A stretch of 64,000 nucleotides of DNA from Planctomycetota bacterium (GTDB lineage Bacteria; Planctomycetota; UBA1135; GCA-002686595). The notes beneath the pieces were generated by a model, which was not told the DNA's origin, searched no databases, and was given only the letters and a program-made list of their open reading frames with translations. Positions within the stretch are counted from its first letter, which is position 1, and each line of letters opens with the position of its first letter. Below, piece by piece: positions 9,191-20,356 of the stretch. The translations under genes and the position numbers were made by a program. The stretch covers positions 248,001 to 312,000 of the forward strand of contig NZBA01000035.1 in NCBI GenBank assembly GCA_002686265.1. Reading direction: 5' to 3'.

Positions 9191-9737
9191 GTCGGCGCCC
9201 CGGCTCAGCGGGCGAAGGGCGCACGAACCCCACGAAGCTTGATTCTACGGGCTTTTCGGGCCTCCCCCACACCCCCGGGAGCGTGTACAACCGTCCGCCG
9301 TTTTCCTACCCTCTAGGGGTGGAGGAAGCGCGGTTCAGACCCCGTGTTCCCCCCGCGTGCGGGCCTCGTTCCCCCGACACCGCCCCCAGCTACACACACT
9401 CCTAGACGTGGATCCTCTCTGGAGAAACCCCGTACGATCCGTGCACGAGCTGTGGAGAAATCGTTTGCCCTCAACCCTCCCTCCCCACAGCCCGACGGCG
9501 CGGCGCAAGCCGCTGTGCACAAAGGTGGATACGTCGCCGCTCGCTGACGGCCCACCCACCGCCGTCGGCGTTCTTCCAACGCCCCAACGAACGATCCAAA
9601 CCTCGCCCCCACAACACCTTGTCCGTCTCGGGGAGCGCTCTCTCCACGATCCGTCACCGTCCTTATTACGATGATGAGAATCTATTACGGATGAGGGGCC
9701 AAGACCCCAACCTCGCTCGAATGGTGGAGATCCTCAC
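9191..9737. other. oriC: Probable replication origin between dnaA and dnaN
   Basis: A 547-bp gap without a supported gene, flanked by dnaA and dnaN. It holds sequences resembling DnaA boxes (consensus TTATCCACA, complement TGTGGATAA): GTGGATCC (9408), TCTGGAGAAA (9418-9427), TGTGGAGAAA (9451-9460), TCCCCACAG (9482-9490), TGTGCACAAA (9514-9523) and GTGGATAC (9525). None is a perfect box. Next to dnaN is the most AT-rich stretch, with a direct repeat TATTACGATGATGAG / TATTACGGATGAGG (9664-9696) that could be the unwinding site. The location is standard for bacterial origins; function is inferred. Confidence 0.7.
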
Positions 9738-10838
9738 ATGAAAGTCCTCTGTGATCGCGAGAAGCTGCGTGAAGGCCTGACGATCGTCAACCTCGTCGTC
9801 CCCCCCCGCAGTCCCAAACCAATCCTCGAGAACATCTGCCTCGTCGCGACCGACGACGCTCTCGAACTCGTCGGCACCGACCTCGAGGTTGCCATCCGCT
9901 ACCGGATCGAGGACGTCAAGGTCTCCAAGCCCGGATCAGTGGTCATCCCCGCGCGCGTCGCCGTCGACTTCATCAAGGACCTCACCGGAGAGACGGTCGA
10001 ACTCAAGACCAAGGGCAACACGTGTCACATCCGCGCCGGAGCAGACACCTGTGAGCTCGTCACCGCCGAGGCGGAGGAGTTCCCGGTCATCTCCCACTTC
10101 GATGGAGAACGTCCCTTTTCGATCCAGGCAGGGACCTTCGGGCGTCTCGTAAACCAGACCGCCTTCGCCGCCGCGCGGGAGGCGGGGCGCTACGCCATGC
10201 ACGGCGTCCTCGTCGAGTTCGCCGAGGGCATGATGAACTTGATCGCAACCGACGGGCGGCGCCTGGCGGTCTCAGGGGCTCCCATCGACATCGACTCGGA
10301 CGAGCGCCCTTCGGCGATCGTCCCGACCAAGGGCATGAACCTGTTCTGCCGGGTCATCAACGACCCCCTGGAACAGGTTCGCTTTCAGTTCGACGAGAAC
10401 CAGATCGGCATGAAGACCGCCAACGCGGAGGTCTTTGCGCGGCTGATCGACGGGGAGTTTCCCAAGTACACCGCAGTCATTCCCAAGCAGACCAAGCACA
10501 CGGTGGAGGCCGACGCCGAGGTTCTCGGGCGCAAGTTGCGCCTGGTGGCCAATGTCACTGGAGCCGAGGCGCGTGCCGCAAAGCTCCAACTCAAGAAGAA
10601 CGAGTTGGAGGTCTCCGGACACTTCGCCGGGCGAGGAGAGGCGCACGCTCACATGGAGGTGGTCTACAAGGGAGACGAGGCCGAGATCGCCTTCAACCCC
10701 GACTTCGTGGTCGCGGGGGTCAAGAACTGCGAGAGGGATGTCGTTCGGCTGGAGTTCGAGGACAAGACCAGCCCTGGGAAGTTCACTCTCGGGGAGAACT
10801 ACATCTACATCGTGATGCCGATTACGGTGGACGCGTGA
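9738..10838 (+). CDS. dnaN: DNA polymerase III beta sliding clamp
   Basis: A 366-residue protein, the normal length for the beta clamp that tethers DNA polymerase III to DNA. It starts MKVLCDREKLREGLTIVNLVVPPRS and shows the three-domain pattern, with LIATDGRRLAVSG in the middle domain and the C-terminal ending YIYIVMPITV, which matches the conserved clamp tail (YlIMPM-like). The ATG follows GGTGGAGATCCTCAC; it is the first gene downstream of the origin region. Confidence 0.96.
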   Translation: MKVLCDREKLREGLTIVNLVVPPRSPKPILENICLVATDDALELVGTDLEVAIRYRIEDVKVSKPGSVVIPARVAVDFIKDLTGETVELKTKGNTCHIRAGADTCELVTAEAEEFPVISHFDGERPFSIQAGTFGRLVNQTAFAAAREAGRYAMHGVLVEFAEGMMNLIATDGRRLAVSGAPIDIDSDERPSAIVPTKGMNLFCRVINDPLEQVRFQFDENQIGMKTANAEVFARLIDGEFPKYTAVIPKQTKHTVEADAEVLGRKLRLVANVTGAEARAAKLQLKKNELEVSGHFAGRGEAHAHMEVVYKGDEAEIAFNPDFVVAGVKNCERDVVRLEFEDKTSPGKFTLGENYIYIVMPITVDA

Positions 10839-10841
10839 TCG

Positions 10842-13600
<2,759 letters not shown>

Positions 13601-13620
13601 GGGGCGGTTCGGGCCCGGGA

Positions 13621-13657
13621 GAGGCCGCGGGCGGCGAGGAATCCCCTCCGTGGCCTC
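13621..13657 (+). terminator. Hairpin after gyrB, possible terminator
   Basis: GAGGCCGCGG (13621-13630) pairs with CCGTGGCCTC (13648-13657) with one G-T position, enclosing a GAGGAATCCCCTC inner stem. A second stem-loop, GGAGCGG (13688-13694) with CCGCTCC (13703-13709), follows. Neither has a T-tract, so intrinsic termination is plausible but not certain. Confidence 0.4.
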
Positions 13658-13735
13658 CAGGAGCGGGGCCTTCCCGCCCGATAGAGGGGAGCGGCGGATT
13701 CTCCGCTCCACCCCCCGACCCCGCAACCCACCGGT

Positions 13736-14380
13736 GTGAAGCACAACCAGCGCCTCGATTACCAGCGACTCGCCGAGGCCCTCGTCGAGCGGGGCCTGGT
13801 CGAGGCCCAGACAGCGAGCGAGGCCCTACAGGCCGGCACCCGCGACGGCGTTCCCTTCCCAGAGGTGCTCGTCGGCGCCAACCAACTAGCGGATTGGGAA
13901 CTCTCGCGCGCAGTGTGCGAGCTGTTCAACCTGCCCTTCCTGCCCATCGAGCAGGTCGAACCAGATCCCGAGGCCGCCGAGGGCGTCGACCCCGATTTCC
14001 TCGCTGAACACGGGCTGATCGTCCTCGGCCGCCACGGGCGGGCGCTGACGGTCAGCATGCCGGCCTTGGTCCCCGCCGAGACCCTGGCCGCCCTCTCCGA
14101 TCGAAGCGGGTGCACGGTGCTGCCGGTGGTGGGGACGGTCCGCAGCAACCGGCGCTGGATCGACGACCACACGCAGCGAACACAGCCGGATCAGGCGCCC
14201 TCCTTGACCTTGGAGCTCGGGGAGGAGGAGGAGACGAACTGGTCTGAGCTCTTCGACGCCGCCGACGCCGCGGTGCTCAACGACATCGAGGCCCCCGACT
14301 TGACCGAGGACTCGCTCTTCCTATCGGGAGGGGACGCGCCAGGGGCTGCCGAGGCGGCGGACGAGGATGCGGTCCGCTAG
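13736..14380 (+). CDS. MshEN/T2SSE N-terminal-like domain protein
   Basis: A 214-residue protein. Residues 8-90 (LAEALVERGLVEAQTASEAL, then LADWELSRAVCELFNLPFLP) resemble the N-terminal domain of type II secretion/type IV pilus ATPases (GspE/PilB, MshEN), a fold that in some members binds c-di-GMP. The protein has no ATPase domain; instead it ends in an acidic, disordered tail (LGEEEETNWSELFDAADAAV). The start is GTG. Its last 60 bp overlap the convergent dehydrogenase gene. Family assignment is from pattern only, and the function is unknown. Confidence 0.6.
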   Translation: MKHNQRLDYQRLAEALVERGLVEAQTASEALQAGTRDGVPFPEVLVGANQLADWELSRAVCELFNLPFLPIEQVEPDPEAAEGVDPDFLAEHGLIVLGRHGRALTVSMPALVPAETLAALSDRSGCTVLPVVGTVRSNRRWIDDHTQRTQPDQAPSLTLELGEEEETNWSELFDAADAAVLNDIEAPDLTEDSLFLSGGDAPGAAEAADEDAVR

Positions 14381-15127
14381 GCGCGGAGCGAACGAGGCCA
14401 GCACGCCGAGCAGGTGCCACTTCCGTGCCAGGCTGCGCTCGGGCGCAGGCCGCCGATCGAGGCCGAGCACTCCGCGCGCTACGGTCAGGGGGTCGTCCGC
14501 CCCCGATAGGTTGGGCGCCGGCAGCCCGCAGGGATTGTGTAGGGCATCGAAGAACTCCGTGGCGGTCAGGGTCGGCGCCAAGGTGCAGACGGCGATGCCC
14601 TCACTCGCCCACTCAACGCGCAGGCCCTCGCCGATCGAGGTTACCGCAGCCTTGCTCGCCGAGTAGACCACCTGTCCGGGGATCCCGCGCCGACCGACGA
14701 TCGAGGAGATGTTGACCACCACCGGCCGCTCTCCACGGCGCAGCAAGCCCAGGGAATCCCGGCAGAGCAGTAGGAGCCCCTCGACGTTGGTTTCGAACAC
14801 CTCGCGCAAAGGCTCGGGCTCGACTTCGCAGACGCGCGCGCGGTAACCGAGGCCGGCACAGTTCACGAGCAAGTCGAGGCCGCCGAAAGCCGCCTCGATC
14901 TCGGCGAGGCCGGCGCCCACCTCGTCACGGCGGCGCACATCGGCGACCAAGGCGAGGTGCTCGGGGCCCGAGACTTCCGCGAGGCTGTCACGGACCTCCG
15001 CGAGCTTCCGCGCCCTGCGCGCGAGCAGGGCGACGGAATAGCCCTCGGCGGCCAGGAGCCTGGCGGTGGTCGCGCCGATGCCCGAGGACGCCCCGGTGAC
15101 CAGCGCTCGGCGGCCGGCGGCGGTCAT
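14321..15127 (-). CDS. Short-chain dehydrogenase/reductase
   Basis: A 268-residue Rossmann-fold NAD(P)-dependent oxidoreductase. Seen: the nucleotide-binding TGASSGIG, LLVNCAGLG (NNAG-type), catalytic Ser in NISSIVG and the YSASK motif with the catalytic Tyr and Lys. Substrate is not predictable. The chosen ATG (MTAAGRR) overlaps the stop of the upstream minus-strand gene (ATGA), so the two are probably coupled. An in-frame extension to 15244 has no family similarity. Confidence 0.9.
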   Translation of the reverse strand: MTAAGRRALVTGASSGIGATTARLLAAEGYSVALLARRARKLAEVRDSLAEVSGPEHLALVADVRRRDEVGAGLAEIEAAFGGLDLLVNCAGLGYRARVCEVEPEPLREVFETNVEGLLLLCRDSLGLLRRGERPVVVNISSIVGRRGIPGQVVYSASKAAVTSIGEGLRVEWASEGIAVCTLAPTLTATEFFDALHNPCGLPAPNLSGADDPLTVARGVLGLDRRPAPERSLARKWHLLGVLASFAPRLADRILVRRLGSPWRVPSR

Positions 15128-15711
15128 CGCCCGGTCGTCTTGTGTAGGACCCGGACGCGATCGATCCAGCGGTTGCGCTCGCGCACGATCACGCGCACCT
15201 GGCGGTCGCGGTCGCCGTAGGACTCGAGCAGCTGCTCCTCCCACAAAGCCGTCATCGTGAAGGCCCGGTCATAAGTCTCCTTGGCGGCCCGACCCTTGGC
15301 CTGGAAGGCGGCGTGGTCGGTCGCGCCCTTGGCCTTCTGGGCTTCGGCGAAGAGCAGGTCCGCCTCGCGCGCGATCTCGAGCGCCTCCATCCACGGCGCG
15401 TGGGAGGCGGCGAGGTCGGAGGGCGCCCGGTCGTAGAGCCGCGCGCCGCCGCCTCCGCCCGGCGCGGGCGGGGCCTCTTGGGTGACCGACGAGAAGGGCT
15501 CGTGGGCCCCTGCGGCCGGGGCGGCCTCGGCGCCCGGTTCCGTGCCGGGGAGCATCCGCGCGAAGAGGATCGCGGCGGCGATCAAGGCCGCAAGGCCGGC
15601 GATGGGCATGAGCGAGGGCCCGCTGGAGCGGGAGGGCCGCCGGCGGCCGGGAGCGCCCTCTCCCTCCGCTTCCGTCTCGGATCGACTGCGATTGCGATTG
15701 CGATAGGCCAT
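15124..15711 (-). CDS. Membrane-anchored protein of unknown function
   Basis: A 195-residue protein that I do not recognise. It has a basic, Arg-rich N-terminus (MAYRNRNRSRS), one membrane helix at about residues 35-52 (PIAGLAALIAAAILFARM), a Pro/Gly-rich linker and a charged helical C-terminus with Trp-rich turns (WEEQLLESYGDRDRQVRV). The topology suggests an N-in, C-out single-pass protein. It is the first gene of a two-gene minus-strand unit with the dehydrogenase. The ATG at 15711 is chosen because upstream codons run into the divergent promoter region. Confidence 0.6.
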   Translation of the reverse strand: MAYRNRNRSRSETEAEGEGAPGRRRPSRSSGPSLMPIAGLAALIAAAILFARMLPGTEPGAEAAPAAGAHEPFSSVTQEAPPAPGGGGGARLYDRAPSDLAASHAPWMEALEIAREADLLFAEAQKAKGATDHAAFQAKGRAAKETYDRAFTMTALWEEQLLESYGDRDRQVRVIVRERNRWIDRVRVLHKTTGR

Positions 15712-15805
15712 GACGCAGAGGATACGCAGGCGGCCAGTCTCTGTGGAGAAGCCGGGGGGAGAGGAATGGGGCGCCCCCCCAGATCGGCCCCCGAGGGAGC
15801 GCGGG

Positions 15806-15860
15806 TGGCTCTGGAGGCAAGTGGGTGAAGCCTGGGAGGGAAGTGGAGCGATTGTTGGGA
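15806..15860. promoter_or_regulatory. Array of TGG-type boxes, candidate MraZ operator
   Basis: In the 285-bp divergent gap upstream of mraZ, TGGCT (15806), TGGAG (15812), TGGGT (15822), TGGGA (15833), TGGAG (15844) and TGGGA (15856) occur; the last five are spaced by 10-12 bp. MraZ is known to bind direct TGGGN repeats with about one helical turn between them. The boxes are seen; that MraZ binds them and controls either divergent gene is inference. Confidence 0.45.
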
Positions 15861-15996
15861 ACACCCCAGCGCAGGAGACGGAATCGGGGAGACATGCACG
15901 GTAGGGAACGGGTATTCAACACACCTGAGTTGGATTTGGAGCGTTGGTGGTAAACTCCCCGCGCTCGAGGGCCCGCGTGGCCCCCCGCGCCCACCC

Positions 15997-16596
15997 ATGA
16001 CTCCTCATTTCAACGGCGAGCATCCCGCTAGCCTGGATCCGGAGAGCCGCATCCTCCTGCCCGCACCCCTCAGGAGGGCGCGGGAGGACGCCGCGGAGGG
16101 CGCTGCCCCAGTCCCCCTGGTCGCCAACCTCGAGCCGGAGGGCTGTCTGTGCGTGCGCCGCCGGGACTGCTGGGAGCGGCATCTGGCCGATGTGCGGGGC
16201 CTTGGACCACGGGACGCCCGCGCCCGCAGGCTCTCCATGCTCATGGGGGCCACGGCGGTCGAGGTCCACTACGACCGCCAGCACCGCCTGCGCTTCCCCG
16301 AGCGCCTCCTACGCCGGGCGGGCATCGCCCGCGGGGACGAGGAGGAGCGCAGCGTGGTAGTGGTGGGCCATTTCGAGGACCTGCGCTTTTGGGACCGCGA
16401 GCGTTGGGCGTCCTTCTCGGCAGAGGCCCAGCGCTGCTACGCGGAGGACCTCGAGTACGCCCAGGCTTCCCCGGCGTCGGTACCGCCGCGGTCACCTAGC
16501 GGGGAGTCGCCCGCCGTCGGGTCTGACGGCTTCAGCCCCGGCGGTGCTCTCCCCGGCGATGCCGGGTTGAGACCCCAGGCGCCGCCGTCGGCGTGA
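15997..16596 (+). CDS. mraZ: MraZ-like transcriptional regulator
   Basis: A 199-residue protein with two SpoVT/AbrB-like half-domains. The first half has LDPESRILLPAPLRRA and GCLCVRRRDCWERHL; the second has VHYDRQHRLRFPERLLRRAGI, then VVVVGHFEDLRFWDRERW. These match the DxxGRxxxP and W-containing blocks of MraZ, a DNA-binding regulator of the cell division and wall (dcw) operon. About 50 residues of disordered Ser/Pro/Gly-rich tail exceed the normal length (~145). It stands alone here: no rsmH, ftsL or mur genes follow. A TGGGN array lies upstream. Confidence 0.75.
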   Translation: MTPHFNGEHPASLDPESRILLPAPLRRAREDAAEGAAPVPLVANLEPEGCLCVRRRDCWERHLADVRGLGPRDARARRLSMLMGATAVEVHYDRQHRLRFPERLLRRAGIARGDEEERSVVVVGHFEDLRFWDRERWASFSAEAQRCYAEDLEYAQASPASVPPRSPSGESPAVGSDGFSPGGALPGDAGLRPQAPPSA

Positions 16597-16618
16597 GCAG
16601 CGGCGGCGGGCGTCCGGC

Positions 16619-17932
16619 TCAGTCCGCCCGGAGCAGGCGCGCGGCGAAACCCCCGTCCGCACTCCCGCCGGGCTCGCCCGGTCGCGGGTGGGTGGCGAGC
16701 TGCTCGTCCAGCCTCCAACTCGGCCGGGTCTCGAGGAATGCCCGCACCCGCTGCTCGTTCTCCTCAGGCTCGATACTGCAGGTCGAGTAGACCAGCCGCC
16801 CGCCGATGGCCGTGCGCTCGGCGCCGGCGCAGAGCAGGTCGGTCTGCAGGCGGGCAAGGGCTGTGCGCGCCGCGGGACCGTGACGCCAACGCGCGTCGGG
16901 CCGCGCGCCCAGCACGCCGGAGTTGCTGCAGGGCGCGTCCACGAGCACGCCGTCCATCTCACCTACCGCGGGCGGTGCGCCCTCCTCCAGGGCGATCCAC
17001 TCGACCGCATCGGCGACACCGAGGCGTGCGAGGGTCTCTCGCGCGCGCTCGATGCGTTTGACCGAGACGTCGCAAGCGGTGACACGCGCTCCGGCGGCGG
17101 CCAGGACGGCGGCCTTGCCGCCCGGAGCGGCACACAGGTCGAGCCACGCCTCGCCCTCGCGCGCCTCGCACAGCTCGGCGGCGCGTAGGGCCGCTTCGCC
17201 TTGGATCGAGAGGTCTCCGCGGCGGAAGGCCCCGGAGGCGATCACGCTCGCCGCCGCCTCGGCGGGGAGCAGAAAGATGGCTGGGTGCGCGCTGGGGACC
17301 ACCCCCTCGAACTCGGCGGCCAGGGCGGCGCGGTCGCCGCGTACACAGCGCACCGAGAGCGGTGACGGCTCGAGAAACGCGCGCGCCAACTCTCGTGCGC
17401 CGTCCACGCCGAAGCGGCGCGTCCAGGGCTTCATGAAGGCCGCGGGCATTGAGAGCGCGTCCTCGGCCCACAGCAACGGGTGTTCTCCGGGGTCGCGGAA
17501 CACCTGCTCGGCCAGGGAGAGGTCACGCCCGACGAGGTCGCGCCGCGGGTCGTCGCAATGGCCCTCCACGCGCAGCTCCACCGCCGCCCGCAAGACCGCA
17601 TTGACCGTGCGGGCCTTGGAGGGCCCGAGGGTGTCGTGGGCGGCCTGTACCGTCTCGGACAAGGCCGCGTGGTCGGGGATCTGATCGCTGAAGAACAACT
17701 GCACCAGACCCAGGCGCAGGTGAGCGGCGAGGTCCGCGTGAAACCGGCTGTGGGCCAGGTGGCGCAGCAGCGCCGCCAGGGTGCCCCGGCGGCGTGCCTC
17801 CGTGCTCACCAGGTGGCGCAGAAGGCCGCGGTCGCGACCCTCGAGCTCGTGCCGCGCGGCGATCGAGGCGACCCGCCGAGTCGGGATCGCCTCGCCCGAG
17901 CGCAGGACCTCCCAGGCCAGACGACGGATCAC
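16619..17932 (-). CDS. rsmB: 16S rRNA m5C967 methyltransferase RsmB
   Basis: A 437-residue protein. The N-terminal ~150 residues are NusB-like helical; the C-terminal methyltransferase has the SAM loop DLCAAPGGKAAVLAAAGARV, motif IV DAPCSNSGVLG with one catalytic Cys, and motif VI VYSTCSIEPEENE with the other. It methylates C967 of 16S rRNA. The GTG start overlaps the fmt stop (GTGA), giving the common fmt-rsmB order. Convergent with mraZ, 22 bp apart. Confidence 0.93.
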   Translation of the reverse strand: MIRRLAWEVLRSGEAIPTRRVASIAARHELEGRDRGLLRHLVSTEARRRGTLAALLRHLAHSRFHADLAAHLRLGLVQLFFSDQIPDHAALSETVQAAHDTLGPSKARTVNAVLRAAVELRVEGHCDDPRRDLVGRDLSLAEQVFRDPGEHPLLWAEDALSMPAAFMKPWTRRFGVDGARELARAFLEPSPLSVRCVRGDRAALAAEFEGVVPSAHPAIFLLPAEAAASVIASGAFRRGDLSIQGEAALRAAELCEAREGEAWLDLCAAPGGKAAVLAAAGARVTACDVSVKRIERARETLARLGVADAVEWIALEEGAPPAVGEMDGVLVDAPCSNSGVLGARPDARWRHGPAARTALARLQTDLLCAGAERTAIGGRLVYSTCSIEPEENEQRVRAFLETRPSWRLDEQLATHPRPGEPGGSADGGFAARLLRAD

Positions 17933-18897
17933 CGCTCCCCTCCCAGGAGCGCCCCCGCGGCCAAGCGCGCCCCCCGCAGCCAGGCTTCGGCTGGCATCGT
18001 GCGCTTGCCCGCCGGCGTCAGCTCACGCACCTCGAGGGCACCCTCTCCGGTGTGCACGATCAGGCTCCCGGTGCAGCGCAGCAGCGTCCCGGGGGGGCTC
18101 TCGGCGGCGAGAGCGCGCTCGGCGGCGCTGAGCTGTTCGCGAGTCACCGGTCGCGGGCGGGCGAGGCCGAGCGGGCGACCGTCGGGCAGGCGCGTGCGCG
18201 CCCCAGGCCAAGGGGTGACCGAACGCACGTGGCGATCGAGCTCGACCGCGGCCAGGCTCCAGTCGATCACGCCGTCGGCCTTGGTGAGCTTCGGCGCGTA
18301 GGTCGCCAGGGCCTCCTCCTGCGGCGTGAAGACGGCGCGGCCCCCGGCGATGAGGTCGAGAGCTTCGGCGGCGAGGTCGGCTCCGATCGCGGACAGCCGG
18401 GTGAGCAACTCGCCCGCGGTTTCCTCTGCACCGATGGGCGTGGAGCGCGCCAGCACCACATCGCCCTCGTCAAGGGCGAAGACCATGCGCTGGACACAGA
18501 CGCCCGTGTGCTCGTCGCCGGCGCGCAGCGCAGCTTGCACGGGAGAGGCACCGCGGTGGCGCGGCAGGAGCGAAGCGTGGACGTTGAGAGCGCCGAGAGG
18601 GGCGAGGGCGAGCAGTGTTCGGGGGAGGATTTGGCCGTAGCTCACAACGAGTAGCGCTTCGGGGGCTAGGGTTGTGAGGGCGGCGGCGAAGTCCTCGTCC
18701 CGCGCGCTCTGGGGCTGGAGTAGCGCGAGGCCGCGCTCGCGCGCGAGCGCGGCGAGTGGCGATTCCTCGACCGCACGCCCGCGCCCCCGCGGCCGATCCG
18801 GACCGGTCACCAAGCCGCAGACCTCGTGCGCGCCCTCCAGACAACGCTCGAGGATCGGCGTGGCGAAGGGGGGCGACCCGAAGAAGGCCAGCCGCAC
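17929..18897 (-). CDS. fmt: Methionyl-tRNA formyltransferase
   Basis: A 322-residue enzyme that formylates initiator Met-tRNA. It starts MRLAFFGSPPFATPIL (GTG codon), with GPDRPRGRGR, the catalytic Asn-His pair in LNVHASLLPRHRGASPV, and a C-terminal OB-fold half (LYxVxTPxG-like region is replaced by DRHVRSVTPWPGARTRL). def is not adjacent. First gene of the fmt-rsmB pair; a dispersed repeat lies 10 bp upstream. Confidence 0.93.
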   Translation of the reverse strand: MRLAFFGSPPFATPILERCLEGAHEVCGLVTGPDRPRGRGRAVEESPLAALARERGLALLQPQSARDEDFAAALTTLAPEALLVVSYGQILPRTLLALAPLGALNVHASLLPRHRGASPVQAALRAGDEHTGVCVQRMVFALDEGDVVLARSTPIGAEETAGELLTRLSAIGADLAAEALDLIAGGRAVFTPQEEALATYAPKLTKADGVIDWSLAAVELDRHVRSVTPWPGARTRLPDGRPLGLARPRPVTREQLSAAERALAAESPPGTLLRCTGSLIVHTGEGALEVRELTPAGKRTMPAEAWLRGARLAAGALLGGER

Positions 18898-18907
18898 GGC
18901 GACGCCC

Positions 18908-19086
18908 CTAGCGGCCCGTTGAGAAAGGGCCGTAGCGAGACGAAGGCATCCTCGTCCCTGTAGGGAGGGCGAAGTCGAGACGGCGCAGGCGCTCCTGCTG
19001 GGCCGTCGAGCACGGATCGACGAGGCCGAAGCCGCGGCGTCGGAGAGGGCGAAGCCGAAATAGGGCGATTCTCAACGGGCTGCTAG
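18908..19086 (-). repeat. Dispersed repeat, copy C (179 bp, full length)
   Basis: This is the best-preserved copy, on the minus strand. The ends are near-perfect inverted repeats: CTAGCGGCCCGTTGAGAAAG on the left and, read inward from the right, CTAGCAGCCCGTTGAGAATC. The right CTAG supplies the TAG stop of trxA. Internal boxes (GGATCGACGAGG, GGGCGAAGTCGAGACGG, GACGAAGGCATCCTCGTC hairpin) match the other copies. Confidence 0.9.
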
Positions 19087-19406
19087 AGGTGCTCCTCCAC
19101 CTGCGCCTTCAAGCGCTCGTAGGGCATGCTGCCGATGAACTGGTGGGCGACCTCCCCACCCTTCACCAACAGGAAAGCCGGGATCGACTGGATGGCATAA
19201 CGCGCGGGGACCTCGATGTTGTCCTGCGTGTTCAACTTGAGGACCTTCAGGCGCCCGGCGAACTCCTCGGCGAGCTTGTCGACGTAGGGGCCCATGGCCT
19301 TGCAGGGCCCGCACCACTCCGCCCAAAAGTCGATCAGGACAGGGGTCTCGCTCTGCAGCACCGCGGTCTCCCACATGCTGTCGGTCACATCCAGCGCGTT
19401 GCTCAT
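19083..19406 (-). CDS. trxA: Thioredoxin
   Basis: A 107-residue thioredoxin, a disulfide reductase. The active site is FWAEWCGPCK, followed by LNTQDNIEVPARYAIQSIPAFLLVKGG, including the conserved cis-Pro before AFLL. The ATG follows TGGAGCAACACCG, a good ribosome site. A much longer open frame upstream has no homology. Its TAG stop lies in the CTAG terminus of repeat copy C. Confidence 0.93.
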   Translation of the reverse strand: MSNALDVTDSMWETAVLQSETPVLIDFWAEWCGPCKAMGPYVDKLAEEFAGRLKVLKLNTQDNIEVPARYAIQSIPAFLLVKGGEVAHQFIGSMPYERLKAQVEEHL

Positions 19407-19513
19407 CGGTGTTGCTCCAGGGGGCAAGAGAGGTCGATCGAGAGGAGCGGGAGTATGCGCCGCGACGGCCGGACTTGCCAATGCGCGGAGTGGATTCGAA
19501 CCGCGCCGGCGGG

Positions 19514-20356
19514 TCAAGAGCCGGGATCGTCCCGGGAGGTCGACTCGTCCGCGCCCTTCTCGGCGAGGCCCTCGTCCTCGAAGCGAGCGGCGTCGAGCAA
19601 GTGGTCGAGATCGGCGTCCACGTCCACGAGGAACTCGAGGAGGATCTCCTCGCGGGGCCCGCCTTGGGTGGCGGAGACCACACCCAGTTTGATCAGCTCC
19701 AAGACGGCGCAGAACGAGCCCACCAGGTTCTCGCGCGTGGGTTCGGCGCTCATGCGCAAGAGCAGCTCGCGCAACCCGGTGGGGCCCGCCGCCCGCGCCG
19801 CTCGCGCTAGGCTCTCGACGTAGAAGCGCAGGGGGCGCGCTTCCCCGGCGACATGGTGCGGGCGATCCGCGAGGGTCTCGCGCATCAAGCGCGAGAACGT
19901 CCCCAAGAGGTCCCAACGGCTGATCGTCCCCAGGTCGAGGGTCGGCTCCCGCGTGCCCGCCGCGAGCTCGGGGAATCCGCCCCGGCCATGGAGCCTCGCG
20001 CGCTCGGCCTCGCGCGCCGCGAGGGTGTCGGAGGTCTCCTTGAAGCGCCGGTACTCGAGCAGGCGCTGGATCAGCTCGTCGCGCGGGTCGAGCTCCTCGG
20101 CCAGGTCGATCTCCTCGCGTGGCAAGAGGGAGCGCGACTTGATCGACATCAAGGTCGACGCCATGACCAGAAAATCGCCGGCGAGCTCGATGTCGAGATC
20201 GCGCAGGGCCTCGAGGTAGGCGAGGTAGGCGCTGATGACCTTGGACAGCTCGACCTCGTGGATCTCCACCTCCTGCTCGCGCACCAGGTGCAGCAGGAGG
20301 TCCATCGGACCCTGGAACACCCGCTCGAGGGTGATGGTGAACTCCGAGGCCGTCAC
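19514..20356 (-). CDS. scpA: Segregation and condensation protein A
   Basis: A 280-residue kleisin that bridges SMC heads in the bacterial condensin complex. The N-terminus has FQGPMDLLLHLVREQEVEI and ISAYLAYLEALRDLDIELAGDFLVMAS, both conserved in ScpA, followed by LMSIKSRSLLP. The C-terminal winged helix is around VGSFCAVLELIKLGVVSATQ. The start is GTG, overlapping the stop of the M50 protease gene. scpB is not seen nearby. Confidence 0.9.
   Translation of the reverse strand: MTASEFTITLERVFQGPMDLLLHLVREQEVEIHEVELSKVISAYLAYLEALRDLDIELAGDFLVMASTLMSIKSRSLLPREEIDLAEELDPRDELIQRLLEYRRFKETSDTLAAREAERARLHGRGGFPELAAGTREPTLDLGTISRWDLLGTFSRLMRETLADRPHHVAGEARPLRFYVESLARAARAAGPTGLRELLLRMSAEPTRENLVGSFCAVLELIKLGVVSATQGGPREEILLEFLVDVDADLDHLLDAARFEDEGLAEKGADESTSRDDPGS

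Noticed and set aside
9183-9191. GGCCCGTTGA at the dnaA stop as another repeat end
   Set aside because: Only ten bases match, and the following sequence does not resemble the element.
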